A stretch of DNA of 64,000 nt. It comes from Deinococcus hopiensis KR-140 (GTDB lineage: Bacteria; Deinococcota; Deinococci; Deinococcales; Deinococcaceae). The stretch is from assembly GCA_943327755.2 (NCBI GenBank), contig CALPYF020000013.1, positions 37,364 through 101,363 of the forward strand, read 5' to 3'. How positions within the stretch are numbered: position 1 is the first letter of the stretch; every line of letters starts with the position of its first letter. Under the pieces are notes generated by a model. It was not told the origin of the DNA. It made no database searches and worked only from the letters and a program-made list of their open reading frames with translations. The position numbers and the translations under genes are program-made. Below are positions 16,344 to 24,486 of the stretch, piece by piece.

Positions 16344-16485
16344 TCCGTGCCCGCCCCGCACGCCACTCGTGCTGGACGTGCCCCGGCAGGGGCCGTCCGG
16401 GGCGCTCGACGCCCTGCGCCGCAGCCTGAAGACCACGCGGGGCGCGCCCGAGCCGAGCGCAGCCCAGGTGCCCCTCCTGCCATAG
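16327..16485 (+). CDS. Small ORF upstream of F copy 1 (52 aa)
   Basis: A 52-codon frame ending in VPLLP and a TAG. Equivalent small ORFs precede the other two F genes (19366, 23214), with C-terminal ends VPLLL and PPLLP. All three stop codons sit at the same -1 overlap with the following F frame. The conserved tail and position suggest it is translated, as a separate peptide coupled to F or as the N-terminus of a frameshifted F. No Shine-Dalgarno is visible. It begins inside the protein C gene. Confidence 0.5.
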   Translation: MAGKADPCPPRTPLVLDVPRQGPSGALDALRRSLKTTRGAPEPSAAQVPLLP

Positions 16486-17501
16486 TCGACCAGCTCATCT
16501 CAGTGGTGCCGCGCGCCGTGCCTTCCCTGGCCGGCGTGCGGCCCCTTGTGCTTCAAGCGGACCTGGATGCCGCCGAGCGGATGTACGAAGAAGGTCTGCG
16601 CAACGACCCCATCCCGCTCGTGACGCCCCTGCTGGGCACCGTTCTCCCGGACCCCGGCCCGGACGGGACGCTCGACCAGCGCCTCCAGCGCGCCCTGACG
16701 GCCGCCCTGCGCACCGACGGCTGGACGCTCAGCGTGCAGAACGAACGTGGCCACCTGCACTTCCGGGGGGAGACGGACGTGTCGTGCACGATTGACCTCC
16801 ACCGCCTGCACGCCGCCCTGTGGCCCGTGGACCGACACCTGCTCCCAGGCCTTCTCTTTGCACTGGAAGTCGGGTCCAGTCGGGTCACGCCCATCGTAGG
16901 CCCGCATGGAGCGTCGTTCATCTGTCAGCAGCACTTCAGCACGGAAGCCCTGGCGGAGTACACCCTGCCAGAACGCTTCGAACGGCCGGACCTGGTCCTC
17001 ACGGAGCGGGATGCCGTTCGGGCCGCGCGACGACTGGGCATTCCACACGGGCAGCAGGTGCAGGACGCGTTGCCCTGGCCATACTTCCGGGATCTGCTGA
17101 GCCTGGAGGACACCCTGGCACGCCTGGAGCAGGTGCTGCCCCGTGTGCCCGCTCTCGGTCCACTCCTGACGCTCCTGCCAGAGTTGCACGCCGCAGACGG
17201 CGCGTTCCTCCACCCCACGGACGACGAGTGGAGTGATCTCTTCCATGACCCGATCCCGCACACGTTCCTGACCATCACGGGTGGGGACGATGACCTGAGC
17301 CTGGACACCATGAACGAGTTCCTTCAGAACCACTGGGAGTGCGGGAACGTCAGCCCCCAGTGGTGCGTGCAGGTCGGCCGGAATGGCGAGGGACACGACC
17401 GGCTCGCGGCGTACCTCCAGCACGCGCCCAGGATCGCCGAGCTGGCCGCGAAGTGCGTCGGCGTGCTCGATTTTGCCAATCGGAGTCTGCCAAAGCCATG
17501 A
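16482..17501 (+). CDS. PRTRC system protein F-like, copy 1
   Basis: One of three related proteins assigned to PRTRC protein F. Shared blocks with copy 2 are VPSLAGVRPLVLQADLDA, a long helical middle, LPWPYFRDLLSLEDTLARLEQVLPRVPALGPLLTLLPELHAADGA and a C-terminal helix. The frame enters through ATA at 16482, which overlaps the TAG of the small ORF before it. GTG at 16503 is the first conventional start and would give 332 residues. Protein F has no established biochemical function. A hairpin (17531-17556) follows, then an unrelated hydrolase gene that separates it from the next cassette gene. Confidence 0.65.
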   Translation: MVDQLISVVPRAVPSLAGVRPLVLQADLDAAERMYEEGLRNDPIPLVTPLLGTVLPDPGPDGTLDQRLQRALTAALRTDGWTLSVQNERGHLHFRGETDVSCTIDLHRLHAALWPVDRHLLPGLLFALEVGSSRVTPIVGPHGASFICQQHFSTEALAEYTLPERFERPDLVLTERDAVRAARRLGIPHGQQVQDALPWPYFRDLLSLEDTLARLEQVLPRVPALGPLLTLLPELHAADGAFLHPTDDEWSDLFHDPIPHTFLTITGGDDDLSLDTMNEFLQNHWECGNVSPQWCVQVGRNGEGHDRLAAYLQHAPRIAELAAKCVGVLDFANRSLPKP

Positions 17502-17530
17502 CCGTCGCCCAACCCCAGCATTTCCAGAAT

Positions 17531-17556
17531 GGACCTGACGCTTCTGGATCAGGTCC
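17531..17556 (+). terminator. Inverted repeat after F copy 1
   Basis: GGACCTGA/TCAGGTCC, 8-bp stem, 10-nt loop, no clear T-tract. It marks the boundary between the cassette and the inserted hydrolase. Confidence 0.45.
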
Positions 17557-17599
17557 GTGATACGTCCAGAAGACAGCCTCGTGTGGGATAAGTATCCAA

Positions 17600-17605
17600 T
17601 ACAGT
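17600..17605 (+). promoter_or_regulatory. TANNNT box of the hydrolase gene
   Basis: TACAGT followed by 6 nt and ATG 17612, the leaderless arrangement. The hydrolase therefore has its own promoter inside the cassette. Confidence 0.5.
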
Positions 17606-17611
17606 GACCGC

Positions 17612-18490
17612 ATGCGGCACGACGGTGAAACGTGGGTCGAGCTCGGTGGTGTGCGCCAGTGGGTCCGCATTGCTGGATCGACCTGTAACACCGTGCCCCT
17701 CATCGTCCTTCACGGTGGCCCTGGAGGTCACCACTGGGTCTTTGAGCGGACGGCAGGAACACGCTTGGAGACCGAGCGCACGGTGGTGTATCACGAGCAA
17801 CGCGGCTGCGGTCGGAGCGAAGCGCCCGCTGACTCAGCCGCATACAGCATTCCCATACTTGTTGAAGACATTGTTCAACTCATGACCTGGTTGAATGTGC
17901 CGTGCGTTGATCTGCTCGGGTATTCGTTTGGGGGCGGTTTGGCCCTGAAGGTGGCACAGGTCAGACCAGATCTGATCAGACGAGTGATTGCGCAGGCTCC
18001 TGTCCTTGATGTGTGGCACTCAGAGATCGTCGAGTACCAATTAGCCGAGTTTAAAAAACTGACCTCGGCGAGCGAATCAGCCATGCCGAATCGAAGAGTA
18101 TGTGAAAGCTCAGCGGAAGAGCTTGAGCAGATCTGGGCCATGGCAGGTGAATCACTGGTGAATCTATTCCTATTTCAGGACGCTGCGCATGGTGCTCAAA
18201 ACCGACAGTGGTGGGCTGAAAGTGGATTGATCAATACCGGGGAGATGCAGGCCGCATTGGCCTGTAGCCCGCACCATGAGGCCATCGATAGAACGATCCA
18301 GATACCAACGCTTCTCCTGATGGGCTTACATGATCGTAACGTGCCACTTTCGTCTGTCAGGCGGCTGATGAACAACGTGGAGGATGTGAGGTTGATTTTG
18401 TTTGAGAACAGTGCGCACTTTCCAGACATTGAAGAAGTCGACGCTTACGTCCGCGTTGTTCTGGATTTTTTATCTGCTGTGACGTCGTGA
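17612..18490 (+). CDS. Alpha/beta hydrolase, proline iminopeptidase-like
   Basis: A 292-residue alpha/beta hydrolase. HGGPGG near residue 34 forms the oxyanion hole, YHEQRGCGRS near 59 is typical of prolyl iminopeptidases, LLGYSFGG near 104 holds the nucleophile Ser, and LLMGLHDRNVP and NSAHFP near the C-terminus supply the Asp and His. The substrate is unknown. Base composition is clearly less GC-rich than the flanking genes, codon use differs (many A/T third positions), and it carries its own TANNNT promoter. It is probably acquired cargo sitting between F copy 1 and B copy 1. Confidence 0.82.
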   Translation: MRHDGETWVELGGVRQWVRIAGSTCNTVPLIVLHGGPGGHHWVFERTAGTRLETERTVVYHEQRGCGRSEAPADSAAYSIPILVEDIVQLMTWLNVPCVDLLGYSFGGGLALKVAQVRPDLIRRVIAQAPVLDVWHSEIVEYQLAEFKKLTSASESAMPNRRVCESSAEELEQIWAMAGESLVNLFLFQDAAHGAQNRQWWAESGLINTGEMQAALACSPHHEAIDRTIQIPTLLLMGLHDRNVPLSSVRRLMNNVEDVRLILFENSAHFPDIEEVDAYVRVVLDFLSAVTS

Positions 18491-18585
18491 TCAGGAGAAG
18501 AGCCGACAGTGCGACAGCGTCACGTCAACACCGTTCAGTGAGATGGCGGTCCCCACTGTTACCTGAATGAAACGCACCGTAGCTG

Positions 18586-18607
18586 TGGCCCACCCCGATG
18601 TGGGCCA
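18586..18607 (+). promoter_or_regulatory. Start-proximal hairpin 9
   Basis: TGGCCCAC/GTGGGCCA, loop CCCGAT, 10 nt to ATG 18618. It decides the start of B copy 1 against the upstream ATG 18567. Confidence 0.75.
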
Positions 18608-18617
18608 CTCGAAGGGC

Positions 18618-19328
18618 ATGGTCAACGTGTTCCTCACCCCAGCCCCGGAGCGGCGCACCCCCACCCCCCTCGCCCCGGAGATGGCCCTGCTCCTGTACGG
18701 CGGCCACCAACGCGCCGCGATCCTCAAGCACCCCGTACACGACACCCCGCAGGGCTACGTGCTCGGGCCGGGCCAACTCCTCAGTAGAGAGGATCAGCAG
18801 CGCCTCGTGGACTTCACCGCCGGGACGGGGTTGACGTTCACGGTGCCGACGACCCTGGCCACCGGCGTGCACTGCGTGTGCTGGTGGGTGCCGCCCCACA
18901 CGCGGCCCCTGCTGTTCGATGCGAAGTACGACGCGGCCCGCTCCGTCGCGCGCCTCAGCGGCCAGCCCGTCCCGCACCCCGGCCTGGTGTTCATCGCCTC
19001 GCCCGGCACGCTGACCGTGTACGCCGTACGCGGCGATCAGCGCCCCACCCCAGCCACGGCCCTGTGCCACGCGCCGTACTGGAACATGTTCAGTTCCGCC
19101 CAGGTGTGCCGTGGCACCACCCGCTACCCGGAGGCCTGCACGCCAGACACGCAGGACGCGTGGGAAACGGCGTTCTTCCAGTCGGTGTTCACCGGGCCCA
19201 GCCGCACCGATCGGTACATGAATTGGAGCAAGAGCTACGAGGAACTGCTCGATGAGGCCAGGGCCCAGGGAGCCTTCCCGGACAGCGCGCTGCTGGAGAC
19301 CGGGCGAATCCTGGCGGACCTCGCGTGA
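18618..19328 (+). CDS. PRTRC system protein B, E2-like, copy 1
   Basis: A 236-residue member of the PRTRC protein B family, proposed to be related to ubiquitin-conjugating E2 enzymes. The conserved core reads WWVPP...LLFDAKY..ARSVARLSGQPVPHPGLVFIASPGTLTVYAVRG, then APYWNMFSSAQVCRGTT with candidate active Cys164, then AFFQSVFTGPSRTDRYMNWSKSYEELL. That core is almost unchanged in the copies at 21657 and 24900, while the first 60 residues diverge. It would accept the tag (protein C) from the single E1 (22429). Partners and targets are unknown. Confidence 0.8.
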   Translation: MVNVFLTPAPERRTPTPLAPEMALLLYGGHQRAAILKHPVHDTPQGYVLGPGQLLSREDQQRLVDFTAGTGLTFTVPTTLATGVHCVCWWVPPHTRPLLFDAKYDAARSVARLSGQPVPHPGLVFIASPGTLTVYAVRGDQRPTPATALCHAPYWNMFSSAQVCRGTTRYPEACTPDTQDAWETAFFQSVFTGPSRTDRYMNWSKSYEELLDEARAQGAFPDSALLETGRILADLA

Positions 19329-19333
19329 AGGGC

Positions 19334-19355
19334 TGGCCCACCTTCGGGTGGGCCA
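19334..19355 (+). promoter_or_regulatory. Start-proximal hairpin 10
   Basis: TGGCCCACC/GGTGGGCCA with a TTCG tetraloop (exceptionally stable as RNA), 10 nt to ATG 19366. Confidence 0.8.
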
Positions 19356-19365
19356 CCGCGCGCGC

Positions 19366-19554
19366 ATGGAGGAGCCCACATGCCCCGACTTCACCCCGAC
19401 CCTGCGCGCCCTGCTGCCCACCGGAACGCGCGTCATTCCCGCGCCCAAAGCAGCCGACCTGCAATCCCCCGACCTGAAACGCCTGACCGTCACCCTGAGG
19501 CAGAGCGGCGCCAGTCCCGCGCAGAGCAGCCCGCTCGTGCCCCTGCTGCTCTGA
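19366..19554 (+). CDS. Small ORF upstream of F copy 2 (62 aa)
   Basis: A 62-residue frame starting exactly 10 nt after hairpin 10 and ending in SPLVPLLL, comparable with the small ORFs before F copies 1 and 3. Its stop TGA overlaps the first possible codon of F (CTG, as CTGA). The exact hairpin spacing makes this the best supported of the three small ORFs. Confidence 0.6.
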   Translation: MEEPTCPDFTPTLRALLPTGTRVIPAPKAADLQSPDLKRLTVTLRQSGASPAQSSPLVPLLL

Positions 19555-20528
19555 TCCCGGCCGTTCCCCGCCTGGACGGCGTGACGCCCCTGATCCTCGA
19601 CGCGGACCTGCGTGGCCTGGACGCCCGCGTGCAGCTCGCTCTGCATCAGGACCCAGCAGACGTGCTCCGCGCCCTGTTCCGGGATCTCCTCCCCGATGAA
19701 CCGGGCAGCGCCCCGACCCTTCAGGCAGAACTCAACCTGCTGGCACCCCTGGAGGACGCCGAGGTGACCCTGCACGCCTGCACGGACCAGGTCACGCTCA
19801 CCGTCGAAGCCAGCGCGAACGGGTTCACGCACCTGCCCGCCCTGCATGCGGCCCTCGCCCGGCGTGACCCACACGTCCTCCCCGGGATCCTTGCCGCACT
19901 CGAAACGCACTCCGCGCGCCTCACCCCGCAGTTCGGGCCGCGTGAAGCGCATGGGCTGGCCGAGCAGTGGCACCACGAGGACCGCGTCATCGAGGACCTC
20001 CTCCAGGAGCACCCGGACTGGGACACCCTGACGAAGCGGGACGTGATCCGCCTCGCGCGGCGCAGCGGCATCCCGCACCCCTGGGTGGTGCGTGACGAGA
20101 TGCCCTGGCCGTACCTGCGGGACGTGCCAGGCCTGGACGAAACCGTGGCGCGCCTGCGGTCCCTCGTGCCGGACTTCCCGGCCCTCGCGCCCCTGCTGCG
20201 TGCCCTGCCGGAGTTGCGCGAGGCGCATGGCGCCCTGCCGGCCATGACAGCCGAGGAGCGCGGCAGCGGTCTGCTCGACCACCTGCCCGGTCGGGCATAC
20301 AGCCCTCTGAAGGAAGGGGCAAGCGCGATGGTGGACGTGCTCGATGAGGTGATGGACCTGCACTGGCAGGGCGGGGAGACCGGCGCGGCCCTGCACCTGA
20401 TCCTGCACGACTGCGACGCGGACCGCGCGCGGCTCGCGGACCTGCTCACGCACGCCCCGCGCGTGGAAGACGCCCTGAACCGCATTCACGACGCCCTGAC
20501 GACTGCGGAGAACACGTGCTCATCCTGA
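19551..20528 (+). CDS. PRTRC system protein F-like, copy 2
   Basis: Protein F family, 325 residues from the CTG overlapping the previous stop. Conserved blocks are IPAVPRLDGVTPLILDADLRG, MPWPYLRDVPGLDETVARLRSLVPDFPALAPLLRALPELREAHGAL and DVLDEVMDLHWQGGETGAALHLI. No ATG, GTG or TTG occurs in this frame between the small ORF's stop and the conserved N-terminus; the first is GTG 19581, inside the conserved block. So either CTG is used as start or the small ORF is fused to F by a frameshift. The more upstream ATG 19380 in this frame encodes Arg/Pro-rich shadow sequence. Confidence 0.65.
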   Translation: MIPAVPRLDGVTPLILDADLRGLDARVQLALHQDPADVLRALFRDLLPDEPGSAPTLQAELNLLAPLEDAEVTLHACTDQVTLTVEASANGFTHLPALHAALARRDPHVLPGILAALETHSARLTPQFGPREAHGLAEQWHHEDRVIEDLLQEHPDWDTLTKRDVIRLARRSGIPHPWVVRDEMPWPYLRDVPGLDETVARLRSLVPDFPALAPLLRALPELREAHGALPAMTAEERGSGLLDHLPGRAYSPLKEGASAMVDVLDEVMDLHWQGGETGAALHLILHDCDADRARLADLLTHAPRVEDALNRIHDALTTAENTCSS

Positions 20529-20613
20529 GGGCGACTGCCCCACAGAATGAATGTCATGCACTTGTGTCAGCACGTGCGTTCACGCCATCATGGGCGACAA
20601 AGGAGGACCACCG

Positions 20614-20808
20614 ATGCGCAACCGACTGAGCAAACTCATGCAGGACCTGCTGGCCACCCGAGAAGGCACGGCGGCCGTGCACCGCGCCGCGACGAACGAA
20701 GAGGGATTCGTCCGGACCGTTGTCAACGGCAAGCGCGTCGTCGTGGCCACCCGTGACGGCCTCCGCAACATGCAGCGCAACAGACCGCGCCCGACCGTCA
20801 GCAGATGA
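20614..20808 (+). CDS. Small basic protein (64 aa)
   Basis: A 64-residue protein (MRNRLSKLMQDLLATREGTAAVH... FVRTVVNGKRVVVATRDGL). AAGGAGG directly upstream of ATG 20614 supports this start over 20590. It overlaps the next gene (TGA within ATGA), so the two form a translationally coupled pair. The function is unknown; the basic C-terminus could bind nucleic acid or the membrane surface. Confidence 0.6.
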   Translation: MRNRLSKLMQDLLATREGTAAVHRAATNEEGFVRTVVNGKRVVVATRDGLRNMQRNRPRPTVSR

Positions 20809-21611
20809 ACATCGCCTTCCCGGTCCTGCTCCTCACCCTGGTACTCCTACCAGGGTTTTTGTTGCGCTACGGCATGTTGCGCGGCACCTACCGCCGCAGC
20901 CCCATCACCGCCCAGACCGTGACGGCTGACCTGGGCAGCGTCACCTTCTTCAGTGCGCTGATCCACCTGTTCTTCGGCTGGGCAACATTCAACTGGGGCG
21001 TGGCCCCAAAACTCGATGTCCTCCTGCCCCTTCTCCTCGGTCAATTCGGAAAGGACAGCGTGTTGCTCACGACGATCCTTCAGGATCTCGGCGGGCGCCC
21101 CTGGGTGTACATCGGGTACTTCTTCGGGACCAGTGCAGCCGCCTACCTGCTCGGCCTGGGGCTGCATGACAGCATGCGGCGCGGCACCCTCGCCCGACGG
21201 CTCCCGCTGATCAACGACTGGCACGACCTGCTCTCCAGAGACGCCAACCGTCAGCCGAACCCCAATGGCGGCCCCGACCTGCTCCCGGACGTGTACATCA
21301 CGACCGTAGTCGATCTGAAGATCAAAGATCAGCCGGTGCTCGTCCGAGGCCTCGTGAAGGACTGGTTTCTCACGCCGGCGGGCGATCTGGACTACATCGT
21401 CCTGAGCCGGGCATTCCGTCGACCCCTGAGCGCCGAAAGTCCAGCAGGCGATCCAGATCCGGTCACAGGGGTTGACAGTCGCTACTACGACATCAGGGGC
21501 GATCACTTCATTCTTCGTCGCAGTGAGATGATCACCCTGAATGTCCTGCACCTATACATCGCGGATGACTCTTCATCTGAACCCCTGCCCACGCTCGACG
21601 CCTCGTCCTGA
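20805..21611 (+). CDS. Membrane protein with cytoplasmic domain (268 aa)
   Basis: An integral membrane protein with three hydrophobic segments, at about residues 3-20, 43-65 and 100-125. A soluble C-terminal half follows that is rich in strands (VYITTVVDLKIKDQPVLVRGLVKDWFLTPAGDLDYIVLSRAFRRPL), resembling DUF6338-type proteins. It is coupled by ATGA overlap to the small basic protein. Its GC is slightly lower than the cassette genes. With the 64-aa protein it looks like a two-gene insertion between F copy 2 and B copy 2. Confidence 0.65.
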   Translation: MNIAFPVLLLTLVLLPGFLLRYGMLRGTYRRSPITAQTVTADLGSVTFFSALIHLFFGWATFNWGVAPKLDVLLPLLLGQFGKDSVLLTTILQDLGGRPWVYIGYFFGTSAAAYLLGLGLHDSMRRGTLARRLPLINDWHDLLSRDANRQPNPNGGPDLLPDVYITTVVDLKIKDQPVLVRGLVKDWFLTPAGDLDYIVLSRAFRRPLSAESPAGDPDPVTGVDSRYYDIRGDHFILRRSEMITLNVLHLYIADDSSSEPLPTLDASS

Positions 21612-21623
21612 AGCGGGGAGTTC

Positions 21624-21646
21624 TGGCCCACCGCCAGGGTGGGCCA
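21624..21646 (+). promoter_or_regulatory. Start-proximal hairpin 11
   Basis: TGGCCCACC/GGTGGGCCA, loop GCCAG, 10 nt to ATG 21657. Confidence 0.8.
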
Positions 21647-21656
21647 GTGCACGCGC

Positions 21657-22385
21657 ATGCCCTTCCAGGTCACGTACCCGCCCAGCCCCGCCGAGCTCAT
21701 GCCCCAGCCCCTCCTGCCCACCCTCGCTCTGCTGATCTACGAGCGCGCCACTCAGCACGGCAGCCAGGTCCTCCTGCGCAAGCACGCCGTGCGGCAGGAC
21801 GAGAGGGCGTGCACGCTCGGACCCGCCCAGGCGCTCACCCGGGCCGACGTCAACGACCTCACGCGCCTCCTCGCTGGTCAGGGCCTGCAGCGCACCCGCC
21901 CCACGACCCTCGCGGTCGGCCTCCAGTGCGTCGCCTGGTGGCGGCCGCCCGGCCTACGCCCCATGCTCTTCGACGCAAAGTACGCCCAGTCGAGGAGCGT
22001 CGCGCGCCTGTCCGGCATTCCGGTCCCTCACCCAGGTCTGGTCTTCGTCGCCACGCCCGGTACGCTCAAGGTGTACGCCGTCACCGGGAACGGGCTTCCC
22101 ACGGACGACACGCCCCTGATGCACGCCCCGTACTGGAACATGTTCCCCGGCGGGCAGCTCTGCCGCGGTACCACCCGCTACCCCGACTCGTGCACACCTG
22201 CCGCGCAGGACGATTGGGAGACCGCGTTCTTCCAGTCCGTGTTTACCGGCCCCAGCCGCACTGACCGGTACATGAACTGGGGCAAGAGCTACGAGGAACT
22301 CCTCAACGCGGCCCTCGCCGCCGGGACGTTCCCCGAACAGGTCCTCATTCCCGCTGGACTGACCCTCGCCCAGGCCCTGAGCTGA
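21657..22385 (+). CDS. PRTRC system protein B, E2-like, copy 2
   Basis: A 242-residue protein B paralogue directly upstream of the E1/ThiF gene. Core motifs match copy 1 (WWRPPGLRPMLFDAKYAQSRSVARLSGIPVPHPGLVFVATPGTLKVYAV; APYWNMFPGGQLCRGTTRYPDSCTP; AFFQSVFTGPSRTDRYMNWGKSYEELL). The candidate active cysteine is Cys169. Because it neighbours the E1 gene, it may be the ancestral copy. The start is fixed by hairpin 11. Confidence 0.8.
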   Translation: MPFQVTYPPSPAELMPQPLLPTLALLIYERATQHGSQVLLRKHAVRQDERACTLGPAQALTRADVNDLTRLLAGQGLQRTRPTTLAVGLQCVAWWRPPGLRPMLFDAKYAQSRSVARLSGIPVPHPGLVFVATPGTLKVYAVTGNGLPTDDTPLMHAPYWNMFPGGQLCRGTTRYPDSCTPAAQDDWETAFFQSVFTGPSRTDRYMNWGKSYEELLNAALAAGTFPEQVLIPAGLTLAQALS

Positions 22386-22398
22386 CACCCGAGAGTCC

Positions 22399-22418
22399 TG
22401 GCCCCCTGACGGGGGCCA
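22399..22418 (+). promoter_or_regulatory. Start-proximal hairpin 12
   Basis: TGGCCCCC/GGGGGCCA, loop TGAC, 10-nt spacer CGCGGGCATC before ATG 22429. Confidence 0.8.
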
Positions 22419-22428
22419 CGCGGGCATC

Positions 22429-23217
22429 ATGCACACCCTGACCTTCGACCCCAAGGACCCCGTCCGCCTCATTCTCGTGGGCGTTGGCGGCACCGGCAGC
22501 CTCATGCTCACCCACCTCGTCCGACTCGACCAGGCCATCCGCGCCCTCGGCGGCGCCGGCCTGCACGTCACGGCCTTCGATCCGGACGTGGTCAGTGAAA
22601 CGAACCTCACCCGGCAGAACTTCGCCCCCGCCGACATCGGCCGCCATAAGGCCGTCGTGCTCGTCGAGCGCTGCAACCTGTACGCGGGCCTGTGCTGGGA
22701 CGCGTACCCCCGTACCCTCCAGGACGGGGACGTGAAGGGTGCGCACGTCGTCATCAGCTGCGTGGACAGCGCCCAGAGCCGCCGGGCCATCCACGCCGCC
22801 TTCCGCTCCCAGCCCCCGCAGTACTGGCTGGACTGCGGGAACGACGCGGCCACCGGGCAGGTCATCCTCGGGCAGGTCCGTCAGAGTCCGGCGCGCCTCC
22901 CGCACGTCCTGGACCGCGACCCCACCATGCACACGGGCGTGGATGATGACCGCCCCAGCTGCTCGGCCGCGGAGGCCCTGACCCGTCAGCACCTGTTCAT
23001 CAATCCGGCCGTCGCCCTCCAGGCGGTGCAGCTCCTCGGTGAACTCCTCCTGAACGCGAAGACCCCCACGTGCGGGGCGTTCATCAACCTCGCTGAGCCA
23101 CTGCGCGTCGTGGCGCTCCCCGTGCCCGAGGGACAGCCCGACGTCCCGCGTGCCCGCCGCCCCAAGCCCCTACTCAAAGCCCGCCGGGAACGCCGTCCCC
23201 GCCGTCCCGCCGCATGA
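22429..23217 (+). CDS. PRTRC system ThiF-family protein, E1-like
   Basis: A 262-residue E1-like adenylating enzyme. The nucleotide loop GVGGTGS is at residues 18-24, followed by the acidic FDPDVVSETNLTRQNF (about 47-65) that contacts ATP/Mg. VISCVDSAQSRR and WLDCGNDAATGQVILG follow, and PSCSAAEALTRQHLFIN near 177 contains a conserved-looking Cys that could form the thioester. It should activate the C-terminal glycine of protein C and pass it to the B proteins. It is the only E1 for three B genes in the window. It ends with an ATGA overlap to the next small ORF. Confidence 0.88.
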   Translation: MHTLTFDPKDPVRLILVGVGGTGSLMLTHLVRLDQAIRALGGAGLHVTAFDPDVVSETNLTRQNFAPADIGRHKAVVLVERCNLYAGLCWDAYPRTLQDGDVKGAHVVISCVDSAQSRRAIHAAFRSQPPQYWLDCGNDAATGQVILGQVRQSPARLPHVLDRDPTMHTGVDDDRPSCSAAEALTRQHLFINPAVALQAVQLLGELLLNAKTPTCGAFINLAEPLRVVALPVPEGQPDVPRARRPKPLLKARRERRPRRPAA

Positions 23218-23414
23218 CGCCCATCCCGACCATCTCCGAGGAGGAGTTCATCATATGGCTCGACTCGCACCGCACCCGACAACCCCCGCTCCGCACGCTC
23301 GCCCAGCGTACGCGCGCCCCCGAGGCGCTCACCCGCGCCCTGGTCAAACTCACACGGACGCAGGAGCGTACGCCATCCGACCCGCGCTTGCCCCCACCAC
23401 CCCTGCTGCCCTGA
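23214..23414 (+). CDS. Small ORF upstream of F copy 3 (66 aa)
   Basis: A 66-residue frame coupled to the E1 gene by an ATGA overlap and ending in PPPPLLP. The N-terminal part (ISEEEFIIWLDSHRTRQPPLRTLAQRTRAPEALTRALVKLTR) reads as a real helical domain. Its TGA overlaps CTG, the first codon of the F frame, exactly as at F copy 2. Confidence 0.6.
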   Translation: MTPIPTISEEEFIIWLDSHRTRQPPLRTLAQRTRAPEALTRALVKLTRTQERTPSDPRLPPPPLLP

Positions 23415-24448
23415 TCCCACATCGCACGGCACCCCTGAACGTGCCCCGCGCGCACCGCCTCCCCACCGGGTACGTCATCCGCCCAGTGGAGGAGGGCGTC
23501 ATGGACGCCGCGTGTACCCTCGCCCTACACCTCACCCAAGTAGGCCTCATCCCCCGCCGCGCCCCCCGTCCGGGCGAGACGCCGGAGTCGTACTCCCTGA
23601 ACTCGTATGTGGAGACCTGGCGGGCAGATCTCAGCGCGCCGGACGTGCTCCTTGATGTCACTCTCCTGTGCGGGTACTCGCAGCACAACACGGCCACCAT
23701 CGGCGTGGAGGTCCTGCCCCAGTCCGGCCGGGTGCTGGACCTGCGGGCCCTGCGCGCGGATCTGCGCGCCCGGGACCGGTACCTGTTCGGCGCCCTGATG
23801 TTCGCCCTGCGCGCAGCTCTCGCCCCGTACCAGCCTGTCTTCACTGGTCAGGACGCCGTCCAGGGCGAGGAGGCCCTGCGGTTCGGGGAGATGTGGTGGG
23901 ATGACCACCTCGAAGCGCTCAGCGAAGCCGAGCACGAGGAACGCACCCGCGAACCCCGCGCGCGTGACCTGTGCCGCTGGCTGCAGCGCCAGGGCGCGCC
24001 CACGCCCTACGACCTGGGCCGCACGTACCCCATGGACACGTGGACTGCGCCAGACGACGTGGCCCGCTCCCTCCAGGCCCGCCTGCACGCCCACCGGGTG
24101 GTCCCAGGGCTGACGGAGGCCGCGGACCTGCTCGCGCACCTCGCCACGCTGCCCTTCGAGTGGCGCACCACGCGCGCCTGGGCCGAGGACAGCCTGCACC
24201 CGGGGGTGATCGACGTGGTGATCTGCCAGGACACCCCAGAGCGCGACCCCGTGCTGGAATTCCACCGGGACGTGACCGACCTGCTCGGCATGCCGCACAC
24301 GGAGAGCCCCGTCGAATCCCTGGCCATGCTCGAAGTCCACGACTGGGCCTCACACGAGGCCGCACTGAGGTACCTGCGCGCGGTCGCGGACGTGCAGGCC
24401 CGCTCGCGCGCCATGTGGGACGCCCTCACCCGCGGCGCCACCTCGTGA
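23411..24448 (+). CDS. PRTRC system protein F-like, copy 3 (divergent)
   Basis: A 345-residue F-like protein counted from CTG 23411. GTG at about 23440 (VPRAHRLPTGYVIRPVEEG) is the first conventional start. It keeps the F layout: strand-rich first third, LRADLRARDRYLFGALMFALRAAL, a PTPYDLGRTYPMDTWTAPDDVARSLQARLHAHRVVPGLTEAADLLAHLATLP block matching the WPY(F/L)RD...LARL block of copies 1 and 2, and a helical C-terminus. It is the most divergent of the three. Confidence 0.6.
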   Translation: MIPHRTAPLNVPRAHRLPTGYVIRPVEEGVMDAACTLALHLTQVGLIPRRAPRPGETPESYSLNSYVETWRADLSAPDVLLDVTLLCGYSQHNTATIGVEVLPQSGRVLDLRALRADLRARDRYLFGALMFALRAALAPYQPVFTGQDAVQGEEALRFGEMWWDDHLEALSEAEHEERTREPRARDLCRWLQRQGAPTPYDLGRTYPMDTWTAPDDVARSLQARLHAHRVVPGLTEAADLLAHLATLPFEWRTTRAWAEDSLHPGVIDVVICQDTPERDPVLEFHRDVTDLLGMPHTESPVESLAMLEVHDWASHEAALRYLRAVADVQARSRAMWDALTRGATS

Positions 24449-24456
24449 CGTAGCCC

Positions 24457-24477
24457 TGGCCCCCTGCCCGGGGGCCA
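24457..24477 (+). promoter_or_regulatory. Start-proximal hairpin 13
   Basis: TGGCCCCC/GGGGGCCA, loop TGCCC, only 9 nt to ATG 24487. Confidence 0.75.
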
Positions 24478-24486
24478 CGGACGCGT

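Noticed and set aside
19380..19550. N-terminal extension of F copy 2 from ATG 19380
   Set aside because: The extension is an Arg/Pro/His-rich shadow of the small ORF that begins 10 nt after hairpin 10; only the part after the overlap matches the other F copies.
18525..20489. A 654-codon minus-strand frame opposite B copy 1 and F copy 2
   Set aside because: Antisense shadow of strongly coding plus-strand genes with clear families; composition typical of reversed GC-rich codons.
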